8,893 nt of DNA from Pyramidobacter piscolens (lineage in GTDB: Bacteria > Synergistota > Synergistia > Synergistales > Dethiosulfovibrionaceae): the NCBI GenBank assembly GCA_004558205.1, contig SFDM01000062.1:1-8893 (forward strand), given 5' to 3'. Within the stretch, counting starts at the first letter, position 1; each line of letters starts with the position of its first letter. Under the pieces are notes generated by a model, which was not told where the DNA came from, ran no database searches, and worked only from the letters and a program-made list of their open reading frames with translations. Positions 1 through 6,128 of this stretch are shown one piece after another. The position numbers were made by a program, and so were the translations under genes.

Positions 1-81
1 GCGCACACAACCAGAGGTCTTCGCAAACAGAGTTTTTTGCTCTTCGTCAGGATAAAGACGAAAACGATAGGCCCTATTCAT
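1..81 (-). CDS. tnpB: TnpB (IS200/IS605 OrfB) N-terminus, partial, runs off the left edge
   Basis: The minus strand from an ATG at 81-79 encodes 27 codons before the window ends, beginning MNRAYRFRLYPDEEQKTLF and continuing to a GCVR. This is the characteristic N-terminus of IS200/IS605 OrfB (TnpB), where a short basic strand with an FRLYP-type motif leads into helices ending at a GC(V/C)R(F/Y) segment. A strong ribosome binding site (AAAAGAGGTG, 97-88) lies 6 bases upstream of the ATG and fixes the start. TnpB proteins are RNA-guided DNA nucleases guided by RNA from the element's right end, which would lie outside the window. The RuvC residues and zinc ribbon are also outside, so it is unknown whether the gene is intact. 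No tnpA is visible upstream within the window. A TnpB-only (IS1341-like) element is therefore plausible, although a tnpA elsewhere in the element cannot be excluded. Confidence 0.85.
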   Translation of the reverse strand, partial: MNRAYRFRLYPDEEQKTLFAKTSGCVR

Positions 82-104
82 TGTGGACACCTCTTTTCTG
101 TATT

Positions 105-110
105 ATTATA
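105..110 (-). promoter_or_regulatory. Candidate -10 box (TATAAT) for tnpB
   Basis: A perfect TATAAT on the minus strand lies about 24 bases upstream of the tnpB ATG, in sequence much more AT-rich than the rest of the window. It would give a leader of roughly 17 bases containing the ribosome binding site. No convincing -35 hexamer sits at 16-18 bases (the best positioned is CCATGA-like), so this is a moderate to weak call. AT-rich insertion-sequence ends often produce such hexamers by chance. Confidence 0.35.
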
Positions 111-171
111 TTGTTATCTATTCTGCTTCATGGCAATATAGCACCCAAGATAATCTTGAAAAACAAGTTAA

Positions 172-209
172 AATCGCGGCGATTCATCCCGCCGCCTTAG
201 AGGCCGGGG
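172..209. repeat. Two small adjacent palindromes, possible IS200/IS605 end hairpins
   Basis: Two imperfect stem-loops lie back to back: a 5-bp stem with a 3-base loop (172-184) and a bulged 7-bp GC stem with a TTAGA loop (188-208). Subterminal imperfect hairpins are what single-strand TnpA transposases recognise in this family. Read on the plus strand, the second hairpin and its flank resemble the hairpin I associate with the right ends of many IS605-type elements. Here it lies 5' of a minus-strand tnpB. It could be this element's left-end hairpin or the solo right end of a second, oppositely oriented relic. Confidence 0.45.
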
Positions 210-270
210 AATTCTCGCCACAAAAGGTTAAACGCTCCCTGCGACGAAACGCGGGGCCGCGCGCTGCCCC

Positions 271-328
271 GCCCATAAAAAAGCGAGACTCTCGTCCAGA
301 CTGGAAGAAGTCTCGCTTTTTTATGGGC
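271..328. terminator. Bidirectional intrinsic terminator after the PAS-GGDEF gene
   Basis: Bases 271-290 and 309-328 form a perfect 20-bp inverted repeat with an 18-base loop. The core is AGCGAGACT paired with AGTCTCGCT. It is flanked by six A residues on one arm and six T residues on the other, so each strand gives a GC-rich stem followed by a U-run. The stem begins two bases past the TAA of the minus-strand gene ending at 331, so it terminates that transcript. Symmetry means it should also stop plus-strand transcription entering from the left. Confidence 0.9.
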
Positions 329-330
329 TT

Positions 331-2934
331 TTACTGGGCGCTCCACCCCAAATGATCTGTGGCGGCACAGAGAGGGCGGCAATCTTTCCCATCGTAAAGG
401 GCGTACTGGTTTTTGCCGCGCAGCTTGGCGCTGTAGAGCGCCACGTCGGCGTTTTTGTAGAGCGCCGTAAAGTCGCCGCCGTACTTGGGCGCGAGAGCCA
501 CGCCGACGGAACAGGAGATCCTGACCGAGGGATCGCTGAAACGCAGGTTCCGGCAGGCGCTGCAAATCTCCGAAGCTTTGCGGGACACCGCCTCGGCGGA
601 CGCGGCGCCGCTCATGAACACGGCCATCTCATCGCCGCCAAGGCGCGCCGTCACGTCGCCGGCGCGGAACATGGCGCGCAGGCGCTGCCCCACGCTGACC
701 AACACTTCGTCGCCCACGGTATGGCCGTAGGTGTCGTTGACGGATTTGAAGTTATCCAGGTCGAGAATGAAGAAAGCCGACAGGGCCCCATCCTGGCCGG
801 CGGCGGCGAGGCGCTCCGTCACCAGCTGTTCGCAGGAAGCACGGTTGATCAGGTCGGTCAGTGAATCGCGCTCGGCGCGGTCTTTCAGGTGGATCTGCTC
901 CAGCTTCAGGCTGTTCACGTCGCGGGCGCAGATAAAAACGTGGCGGTGGCGGTTCTGAGGTTCTTCAATATAGGCGAAGGTGATTCCGATCCAGCGGTAG
1001 GACTGGGCCGGGTCGTTTCCGAGGCGCGCGCGGCACTCCACATAGACGTCTCCGGTTCTGAAGCCGGCGGCGCCTGCCCCGCCGAAGGGCGTCGCGGTGA
1101 AAGCGGCGCGGTCGTCGGGATAGACGGCGTAGTACCAGAACCACATGCGAAGCTCCGCAAGCGTGATTCCGGGCGGCAGTTCGGGAAGCCATACGTCCAG
1201 GTCCGAGAGCACGCGCTTTCCCTCGTCGAGGTCGAACTCGAAGGCGGCGACGGCGTCCACGGTCAGTGTCCTTCGGTAGGCCGACTCCCGGGCGGCGCTG
1301 GAAAGCAGGGATCCTTCCCGCGCCTTTTCGCTCTGGATGTCCTTCACGCGCCCCACCACGCGGCAAATCCGGCCCGCCTCATCGGCCAGGCTGACGTAGG
1401 ACAGGGAATACCAACGGAGGCCGCAGGCGGTCTTTTTCTGGTACTCCACGCTGCCTTGGGCCGGCTTTCTGCAGATCTTTCTCAGCGTTTCATTGCAGAG
1501 GGCAATATACTTTTCGTCGTAATATCCGCTTTTTTTGATATAATCCAAAAATTTTTCGACAGACCGCTCCTGCCTGCCCTTTCCTTTTGAGTAAAAGGAA
1601 TAGTTGAGGGCGTCCTTTTCGGGGTCGTAATCGAAGATGACCGAGTCCGTGCCCTCGATGAGGATCCGGCAGCGCTCTGTCTGCCAGCGCAGCTGTTTGT
1701 CGCGCTGTTTCGCCTCGTCGATGTCGATGCAAAGCCCGCAGAAAAAGGAATCCTCTCCATCCCTGCGGTAGGGGACGGCGGTCAACTGGACCCAGCGCCA
1801 GCCGCCGCCAGCCTGGGCAAGGCGGAAGTCGCAGCACAGGCGCGCCTTTCCGTTAACCGCGAGACCGCGCAGCTCGGCGAAGAGCCTCGGGCGGTCGTCG
1901 GGGTGGACGGCTTTCTGCATGCGCCCGGGACCGCCGTCAAAACCGCCGTCGGAAGCGCAGCCCATCAGGCGGCCCACGCCCTCGCCCCAATGGATTTCGC
2001 GGACGCGCCCGCCGGTAAAACCGAGGGTGACCACGCATCCCGAGATGTTGGAAATGAGGGCCCGCAGTTTCTGCTCCTTTTCCTTCAGGTCCGAGACGTC
2101 GGTCAGCACGCTGATGAAACAAACGCTGTCCTCCGTCCGCGCGGTCACGCGGGAACGCTGGCGCACCCACAGGGAGCCGCCGTCCTTTTTGCGCACCCTG
2201 AAGGCGCAGTCCATAGGCTCACCCGTCCTCAGCAGGGCGTCCAGCTTTTCCTCCAGGCCGTCCAGATCCTCGGGCAGGATCAGCCGGCTGAAGCCGCCGC
2301 CGCAGATCTGGGCGTACTCTTCCCGGCTGTAGCCCGTCATCTGGCAGACGGGGTCGTTGAAATAGGTCATCTTCAAAACGCCCTGGCAGTACTCGTAGGC
2401 GGCGATCCCGCCGGGAACGTTGGAGATCAGGGCCTGAAGTTCCGAATCCAGCTGCCGCCGGCGCGCTTCGCTCTCCTGAAGCCGGCGCCGCAGCGCTTCT
2501 TTTTCATCTGCGCAGTTTTTGGGGAAAAATTCGCGGCCTTCCTGCATTCCGCCGGACGCCGACATATGGAGCTCGCTGATCCGGCAGAGGGAGCCGTTGG
2601 AAACGCACAGGGCGGTCAGCCGGCATCTCGTCCTGACGCCGCTGCGGCGCTCTTCGGCCGTCAGTGAGCCCAGGACGGCCCTGACGCCGGGAGCCACCTC
2701 CTTTTCGGAAAAGCCGCCGAAGGCCAGGCTGTAACCGCCGGGCAGAGAAAGATGCCCAGCCTGCATCAGCTTTCTTGCGGCGTCCTTGCCCTCCGCAATC
2801 TCGAAGGCCCCAGTGCCGACCCACCGCACGTCTTCACAGAGACAGGAAAGAGAAGCTTCCAGGTCTCCATTTTCAAGGCTTTCCCTGTAGAAACGCTGTA
2901 CTGTCTCAATCGCGACGCCTTCTCCGCTCCCCAT
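331..2934 (-). CDS. PAS-GGDEF diguanylate cyclase with N-terminal SnoaL/NTF2-like domain
   Basis: This is an 867-residue soluble protein with no signal peptide or membrane segment, expected in the cytoplasm, that should make cyclic di-GMP from two GTP. Residues about 8-125 look like an NTF2/SnoaL-type fold (helix with VQRFYRESLENGDLEA, then DVRWVGTG). Next is a charged helix (142-168). Four PAS or PAS-like modules follow: about 165-285, 290-410, 415-540 and 552-682. The first three end in PAC-like strands and linkers such as VLTDVSDLKEKE. The first two begin with related sequences (ELQALISNV, KLRALISNI), as if duplicated. The cyclase domain runs from DSLTDL at 690 to about 850, with metal-binding DLD at 725, substrate-pocket NDTYGH at 733, and GGDEM at 766-770 where GGDEF is usual. 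The inhibitory RxxD site is intact (RAGD, 757-760). The ATG follows AAGGGGGA at good spacing. The gene starts 101 bases after the upstream ATPase stop, so co-transcription is possible. No EAL domain follows. Cyclase activity is likely but not certain with the F-to-M change. Confidence 0.9.
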   Translation of the reverse strand: MGSGEGVAIETVQRFYRESLENGDLEASLSCLCEDVRWVGTGAFEIAEGKDAARKLMQAGHLSLPGGYSLAFGGFSEKEVAPGVRAVLGSLTAEERRSGVRTRCRLTALCVSNGSLCRISELHMSASGGMQEGREFFPKNCADEKEALRRRLQESEARRRQLDSELQALISNVPGGIAAYEYCQGVLKMTYFNDPVCQMTGYSREEYAQICGGGFSRLILPEDLDGLEEKLDALLRTGEPMDCAFRVRKKDGGSLWVRQRSRVTARTEDSVCFISVLTDVSDLKEKEQKLRALISNISGCVVTLGFTGGRVREIHWGEGVGRLMGCASDGGFDGGPGRMQKAVHPDDRPRLFAELRGLAVNGKARLCCDFRLAQAGGGWRWVQLTAVPYRRDGEDSFFCGLCIDIDEAKQRDKQLRWQTERCRILIEGTDSVIFDYDPEKDALNYSFYSKGKGRQERSVEKFLDYIKKSGYYDEKYIALCNETLRKICRKPAQGSVEYQKKTACGLRWYSLSYVSLADEAGRICRVVGRVKDIQSEKAREGSLLSSAARESAYRRTLTVDAVAAFEFDLDEGKRVLSDLDVWLPELPPGITLAELRMWFWYYAVYPDDRAAFTATPFGGAGAAGFRTGDVYVECRARLGNDPAQSYRWIGITFAYIEEPQNRHRHVFICARDVNSLKLEQIHLKDRAERDSLTDLINRASCEQLVTERLAAAGQDGALSAFFILDLDNFKSVNDTYGHTVGDEVLVSVGQRLRAMFRAGDVTARLGGDEMAVFMSGAASAEAVSRKASEICSACRNLRFSDPSVRISCSVGVALAPKYGGDFTALYKNADVALYSAKLRGKNQYALYDGKDCRPLCAATDHLGWSAQ

Positions 2935-3022
2935 GGTCTTTCCCCCTTCTGTCGCAAATTACGGTCATCATATCATAAATATAACAACAATTCCAGATCG
3001 AAGGGGGGAAATACTATAGGGA

Positions 3023-3037
3023 AAAGCGCGCCGCTTT
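3023..3037 (-). terminator. Weak candidate hairpin at the stop of the second ATPase gene
   Basis: On the minus strand AAAGCG, loop GCG, CGCTTT begins inside the TAA stop codon (3036-3038) and is followed by one further T and then CCC. The stem is only 6 bp and the T-run is short. It is at best an attenuator that lets some transcripts read into the PAS-GGDEF gene, and it may be chance. Confidence 0.25.
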
Positions 3038-3824
3038 ATGCTTTGGAAGCGAGCCCGGAAACGGATGGAATGGCGTTGATCAAGGCCTGGGTGTATTCGT
3101 GCTTCGGCGCGCCGAGGACCTCCTTTGACAGCCCTTCCTCGCAGAGCCGCCCGCGCCGCATGACCATGATCCGCTCGGCCGCGCGGGCGGCCAGGCGCAG
3201 GTCGTGGGTGACGAAGATCATGGCCATGCCCTGGGCGACGCGGCGGCCGAGCACGTCGATGATCTCGCCGCGGGTCGAGGCGTCCTGCATGGAGGTGGGC
3301 TCGTCGCAGAGAAGAATTTCGGGGTTCAGCGTCAAGGCGCGCGCCAGTTCGACGCGCTGACGCTGGCCACCGGAGAGGCCTACGGCGCGGGAGCCGAGGA
3401 TGCGCTCCCCCTCGAGGCCCAGTTCGGCCAGCAGAGCCGCGGCGCGGCGCTGCGTCTCTTCTTTTGACCGCCCGCTGCGGGCGATCCTTTCGGGCTCCAT
3501 CACGGCCGCTATGGCCGAAAGGCCGGGCGGCAGCGCGCCGTAAGGGTCTTGAGGGACGTAGCCGCAGCGCCGCCGGGTCTGGGCAAGCTCTGAGGAGGAC
3601 AGGGAGTTCAGCTCGCGCCCAAAGAGCGAAATGCTTCCCGCCGCCGGGACCAGCCCCAGCAGCGCCCGAAGCAGCGTGGTCTTCCCGCTGCCCGACTCGC
3701 CGACCACCGCCAGAGTCTCGCCGGGGCCAAGCCGCAGCGACAGCGAATCCACCGCCCGATGCTCGCCTCCGCTCCTGGATCGAAAGGTCACGGTTAGGTT
3801 TTGCGCTTCAATAATGGCATTCAT
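3036..3824 (-). CDS. DppF/OppF/NikE-type ABC transporter ATPase (second ATP-binding subunit)
   Basis: This 262-residue cytoplasmic ATPase would pair with the ATPase at 4139-4894 to power the peptide/nickel-type permease. It has Walker A GESGSGKTT (42-50), Q-loop Q92 in YVPQDPYGAL, signature LSGGQ (150-154), Walker B ILLCDEP (170-176) with catalytic E175, and switch H207 in FVTHDLR. The C-terminus HEYTQALINAIP corresponds to the HPYT-type tail of the Dpp/Opp family. The protein then ends, lacking most of the extended tail of DppF/OppF, so its size is closer to NikE. The D-loop reads SMQD where SALD is usual, a mild oddity. The ATG is preceded by AAAGGA (3836-3831) at 6 bases. A repeat-bearing 314-base gap separates it from the other four transporter genes, although strand and order are those expected for the operon. 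Confidence 0.93.
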   Translation of the reverse strand: MNAIIEAQNLTVTFRSRSGGEHRAVDSLSLRLGPGETLAVVGESGSGKTTLLRALLGLVPAAGSISLFGRELNSLSSSELAQTRRRCGYVPQDPYGALPPGLSAIAAVMEPERIARSGRSKEETQRRAAALLAELGLEGERILGSRAVGLSGGQRQRVELARALTLNPEILLCDEPTSMQDASTRGEIIDVLGRRVAQGMAMIFVTHDLRLAARAAERIMVMRRGRLCEEGLSKEVLGAPKHEYTQALINAIPSVSGLASKA

Positions 3825-3859
3825 GGATATTCCTTTCTAGCAGATAAATTACAGTCTTT

Positions 3860-3903
3860 CGATTTGATACTGATTCCCCATTGATGTGCTTAATATCAAA
3901 TCG
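3860..3903. repeat. Perfect 10-bp inverted repeat (CGATTTGATA / TATCAAATCG)
   Basis: CGATTTGATA at 3860-3869 and TATCAAATCG at 3894-3903 are exact reverse complements separated by 24 bases. Neither strand has a U-run after the stem, so it is not a standard terminator. It sits about 35 bases upstream of the second ATPase start and abuts the larger inverted repeat. It could be an RNA stability hairpin, an operator, or part of the inserted element. Confidence 0.55.
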
Positions 3904-3912
3904 GAGAGCCGC

Positions 3913-4095
3913 GTCAAAAGATTTCAACGCAAAGGGCGCAAAGGTTCGCAAATGAAAACCTTGAAAAGCTTTTAGAACCGCAAAATCAATTAAAATATAC
4001 AAATTGCCATCACGCTAATTCGTTTTTTTGTTAATAATTTATGTCTTGTTTTTCCTTTGCGTCCTTGGCGTCCTTCGCGTTAAAAATCTTTTGAC
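3913..4095. repeat. MITE-like element with about 48-bp imperfect inverted arms, each carrying a tripled 9-base motif
   Basis: The left arm (about 3913-3960) and the reverse complement of the right arm (about 4048-4095) align nearly end to end, both starting GTCAAAAGATTT. Each arm carries three copies of a 9-base unit. On the left these are CGCAAAGGG, CGCAAAGGT and TCGCAAATG (3928-3954). On the complement of the right they are CGCGAAGGA, CGCCAAGGA and CGCAAAGGA (4079-4053). The arms enclose about 87 AT-rich bases with no gene. No transposase is present, so if mobile it is non-autonomous. From memory, sequences of this CGCNAAGGA type recur between genes in various bacteria, but I cannot search here. 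No target duplication is obvious. Confidence 0.75.
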
Positions 4096-4138
4096 CCAGC
4101 ACTGCTGAACCGAATCCCACGCCAGCGGCGCCGCAGAC

Positions 4139-4894
4139 CTAGAGGATGGCGCGGACCAGCGCCTGGGTGTGGGGGTGGCGGGGGTGGGTCAGCAGGGTTT
4201 GGGGGTCGCCCTGCTCCGCCAGCAGGCCGTCCTTCATCACGAAGAGCTCTCCGCAGACCGACGCGGCCATGGGCAGGTCGTGGGTCACGAAAAGGATGGT
4301 CAGCCCCTTCTCACGCTGAAGCCGGACCAAAAGCTTCAATATGCCCGCCTGGGTGACCACGTCCAGCGCCGTCGTCGGCTCGTCGGCCAGCAGCAGCGAC
4401 GGCGAACAGGCCAGCGCCAGGGCGATGGCGGCGCGCTGCTTCTGGCCGCCTGAAAGCTCATGAGGATAGCGCCGCGCGATGGAACGGTCGAGCCCCGTCT
4501 CGCCGAGCAGCTCCGCCGTTTTGGCCTCGGCCTCGCGGCCTCTGACGCCGCAGTGGACTTTAAGCACCTCTTCCACGTGGGCGCCGATGGTCTTCACCGG
4601 CGTGAAGGAGTTCTGCGCGCCCTGGGGCACCAGGGCGATACGCTTCCACCGCAGGCGGCGCAGTTCTTCCTCCGGCAGAGACAGCAGATTCCGCCCCTCA
4701 AAGAGGATCTCCCCCGAAGCATGCGCTCCCTGAGGCAGCAGCCCCAGAGCGGCCATGATCAGGGTGCTTTTGCCGCTGCCCGACTCGCCCACCAGGCCCG
4801 AGAAGGAGCCGGGGCGCACCGAGAAAGAAAGGCCGCGCACCGCTTCCTCGGACTGAGCGGCGTAACGTACATGGAAATTCCGCAGGTCAAGCAC
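4139..4894 (-). CDS. DppD/OppD/NikD-type ABC transporter ATPase (first ATP-binding subunit)
   Basis: This 251-residue cytoplasmic ATPase belongs to the family-5 peptide/nickel transporter. It has Walker A GESGSGKST (36-44), Q-loop Q91 in LVPQGAQNSF, signature LSGGQ (147-151), Walker B LLLADEP (167-173) with E172, D-loop ALD (176-178) and switch H205 in FVTHDLP. It ends directly after the HPHTQALVRAIL segment. It therefore lacks the C-terminal extension of roughly 70 residues, with its cysteine cluster, found in full-length DppD/OppD (about 320-330 residues); NikD-type subunits are similarly short. The start is a GTG at 4894-4892 with a strong GGAGGG (within 4902-4909), overlapping the end of the upstream permease gene by 8 bases and so probably translationally coupled. 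After its TAG comes the repeat-bearing gap. Confidence 0.93.
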   Translation of the reverse strand: MLDLRNFHVRYAAQSEEAVRGLSFSVRPGSFSGLVGESGSGKSTLIMAALGLLPQGAHASGEILFEGRNLLSLPEEELRRLRWKRIALVPQGAQNSFTPVKTIGAHVEEVLKVHCGVRGREAEAKTAELLGETGLDRSIARRYPHELSGGQKQRAAIALALACSPSLLLADEPTTALDVVTQAGILKLLVRLQREKGLTILFVTHDLPMAASVCGELFVMKDGLLAEQGDPQTLLTHPRHPHTQALVRAIL

Positions 4895-6128
4895 GTTCCT
4901 TCCCTCCTAACCGGGGGTCGATGCGTTCCTCGAGGTAGCGCCCCATATCCATGAAGATCAGGCACAGCGCCACGATGCCCAGCCCCGGCGGCAGGATCAG
5001 CCACCAGGCTCCCTCTGTGAAAGCGCCGAAGGAATGGGCCTCGTGAAGCATACGCCCCCATGAGATCATGCGCGGGTCCGACAGGCCCAGGAACGCCAGC
5101 CCCGCCTCGGATAAAATAGCGCCGGGCACGCCCAGAGCCAGGTTGGCAAGCACGATGGGCGCCGTTTCGGGCACCAGATGCCGCCACAGGATGTAGCCGC
5201 GCCGCGCGCCGAGAGCCCGCAGGCCCTCCACCCAGGGGCTTTCGCGCACCGTCAGCACCAGGGCGCGCACCGAACGGGCCGTGCCCATCCAGGAGAAAAT
5301 GGAAAGGATCAGCACCAGCTGCCACAGCCCCTTGCCCCACAGGGAAGCCAGGATCATCAGTATGGGCAGCGTGGGAATGGAAAGCAGGATGTCCACAGCC
5401 CGCATGATCAGCACGTCCACAGTTCCGCCAACGTAGCCCGCCGTCAGCCCGAAACCCAGCCCCAGCAGCGTGGCCACCGCGGTGGCGCTGATGCCGATGA
5501 TCAGCGACGCGCCGATGCCGCAGACCAGCAGGGAAAAGACGTCCCGTCCCCTCTGGTCGGTCCCCAGAAGGCCCTGGCGCGCGCCGGGCAGCGAAAGCCT
5601 CAGGCTGGCAGCGCGCGCGCCCTCAAGAACCAGGCTGTAAGCGCCTTTCGCGGGAAAGAGCGATTCCACGCTCCGCCCGATCAGCGGCAGGCCAAGAGTC
5701 TGTTTGAAGATCATATCCCGGGCGTCCAGGTTCAGCCAGTACAGCGAACGGCCCGCCAGTTCGGCGATTTTAAACTGGCCCGCGGGCGTGTTCCACAGGA
5801 CTTTCACCGCCGCGCCCGGATCGGCCTCCACGGAGCCCTCTAGGGCGAAAATCTCCGGCGGCAGGCTCTGCCACTGGAAGGACAGGCGCCCATCGGAGAA
5901 CTCCGGCGACGCTGAAAAGCCCTCGGCCTTCAAAGAAGCGCCTCCCTCGCCGAAGGAGAACCGGGCCTCCGCCGAAACTGAAAGTTCGCGATTCCACCAG
6001 ACCGGCCGCGCGAAGGGCGCGCCCACCACGTCGGCGGGACTGTGTTTCAGCAGGGCGGGACCGAAGAACCCCGCCAGCACGATCGCGCAGAACGCCCAGA
6101 CCGAAGGGCGGCAGAAAAGTTTTCTCAT
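4887..6128 (-). CDS. DppC/OppC/NikC-type permease with large N-terminal extracytoplasmic insertion
   Basis: This 413-residue inner-membrane permease has a first membrane segment at about 9-27, then a long soluble stretch to about residue 186. LLGTDQRGRDVFS (187-199) is the standard start of the conserved permease domain. Further membrane segments follow at about 205-232, 240-262, 268-282, 322-348 and 374-395. The ATPase-coupling EAA loop is at about 301-320 (E301, G307, LVP at 318-320). Ordinary DppC/OppC proteins are about 280-310 residues, with roughly 40 residues between the first membrane segment and GTD. Here there are about 160. The extra 115-120 residues (about 45-180) alternate polar and hydrophobic residues with many G/S/F/W, suggesting a beta-rich domain on the outer face. 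It overlaps the upstream permease gene by ATGA and the downstream ATPase start by 8 bases. The insertion might bind ligand or the unusual binding protein; that is inference. Confidence 0.92.
   Translation of the reverse strand: MRKLFCRPSVWAFCAIVLAGFFGPALLKHSPADVVGAPFARPVWWNRELSVSAEARFSFGEGGASLKAEGFSASPEFSDGRLSFQWQSLPPEIFALEGSVEADPGAAVKVLWNTPAGQFKIAELAGRSLYWLNLDARDMIFKQTLGLPLIGRSVESLFPAKGAYSLVLEGARAASLRLSLPGARQGLLGTDQRGRDVFSLLVCGIGASLIIGISATAVATLLGLGFGLTAGYVGGTVDVLIMRAVDILLSIPTLPILMILASLWGKGLWQLVLILSIFSWMGTARSVRALVLTVRESPWVEGLRALGARRGYILWRHLVPETAPIVLANLALGVPGAILSEAGLAFLGLSDPRMISWGRMLHEAHSFGAFTEGAWWLILPPGLGIVALCLIFMDMGRYLEERIDPRLGGKERA

Larger units (their letters stand above)
1..225 (-). mobile_element. 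Left-end portion of an IS200/IS605-family element (outer boundary uncertain)
   Basis: The tnpB start at 81 implies that the element's left end lies at somewhat higher coordinates. The stretch 82-180 is strikingly AT-rich against the GC-rich host genes. It is followed by two small palindromes of the type found near IS200/IS605 ends. AATCG (172-176) pairs with CGATT (180-184). CCCG plus GCC (188-191, 194-196) pairs with GGC plus CGGG (202-204, 205-208) around a TTAGA loop, with CC bulged. These elements lack terminal inverted repeats and target duplications, so the edge cannot be placed by eye. I stop at about 225 because the next clear structure is the terminator of the neighbouring gene. Confidence 0.5.
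3825..4138. other. 314-base non-coding gap splitting the transporter operon
   Basis: I see no supportable gene here. It holds the ribosome binding site of the downstream ATPase (3831-3836), a 10-bp inverted repeat (3860-3869 with 3894-3903), a MITE-like inverted repeat (3913-4095) and an AT-rich centre (about 3961-4047). The composition is far more AT-rich than the flanking genes, which fits inserted DNA. A short minus-strand reading frame (3808-4002) runs through the left arm and into the ATPase start, has no ribosome binding site I can recognise, and I treat it as spurious. I see no clear terminator or promoter. Confidence 0.75.

Noticed and set aside
83..355. Plus-strand 90-codon frame over the IS leader, palindromes and terminator
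   Set aside because: It overlaps the tnpB ribosome binding site and reads through the perfect terminator palindrome. It has no ribosome binding site and no family resemblance.
1903..2667. Long plus-strand frame (254 codons) opposite the PAS region
   Set aside because: It is antisense shadow coding in GC-rich sequence with no recognisable domain. The minus-strand PAS-GGDEF protein is complete and well supported.
3808..4002. Minus-strand 64-codon frame in the gap, overlapping the second ATPase start
   Set aside because: It is encoded by the inverted-repeat arm and its flank, has no ribosome binding site I can see, and runs into the ATPase gene in another frame. It looks like a by-product of the repeat.
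3928..4079. Short repeats considered as a CRISPR array
   Set aside because: The units are 9 bases, directly adjacent without spacers, and arranged in two inverted arms. There are no cas genes.
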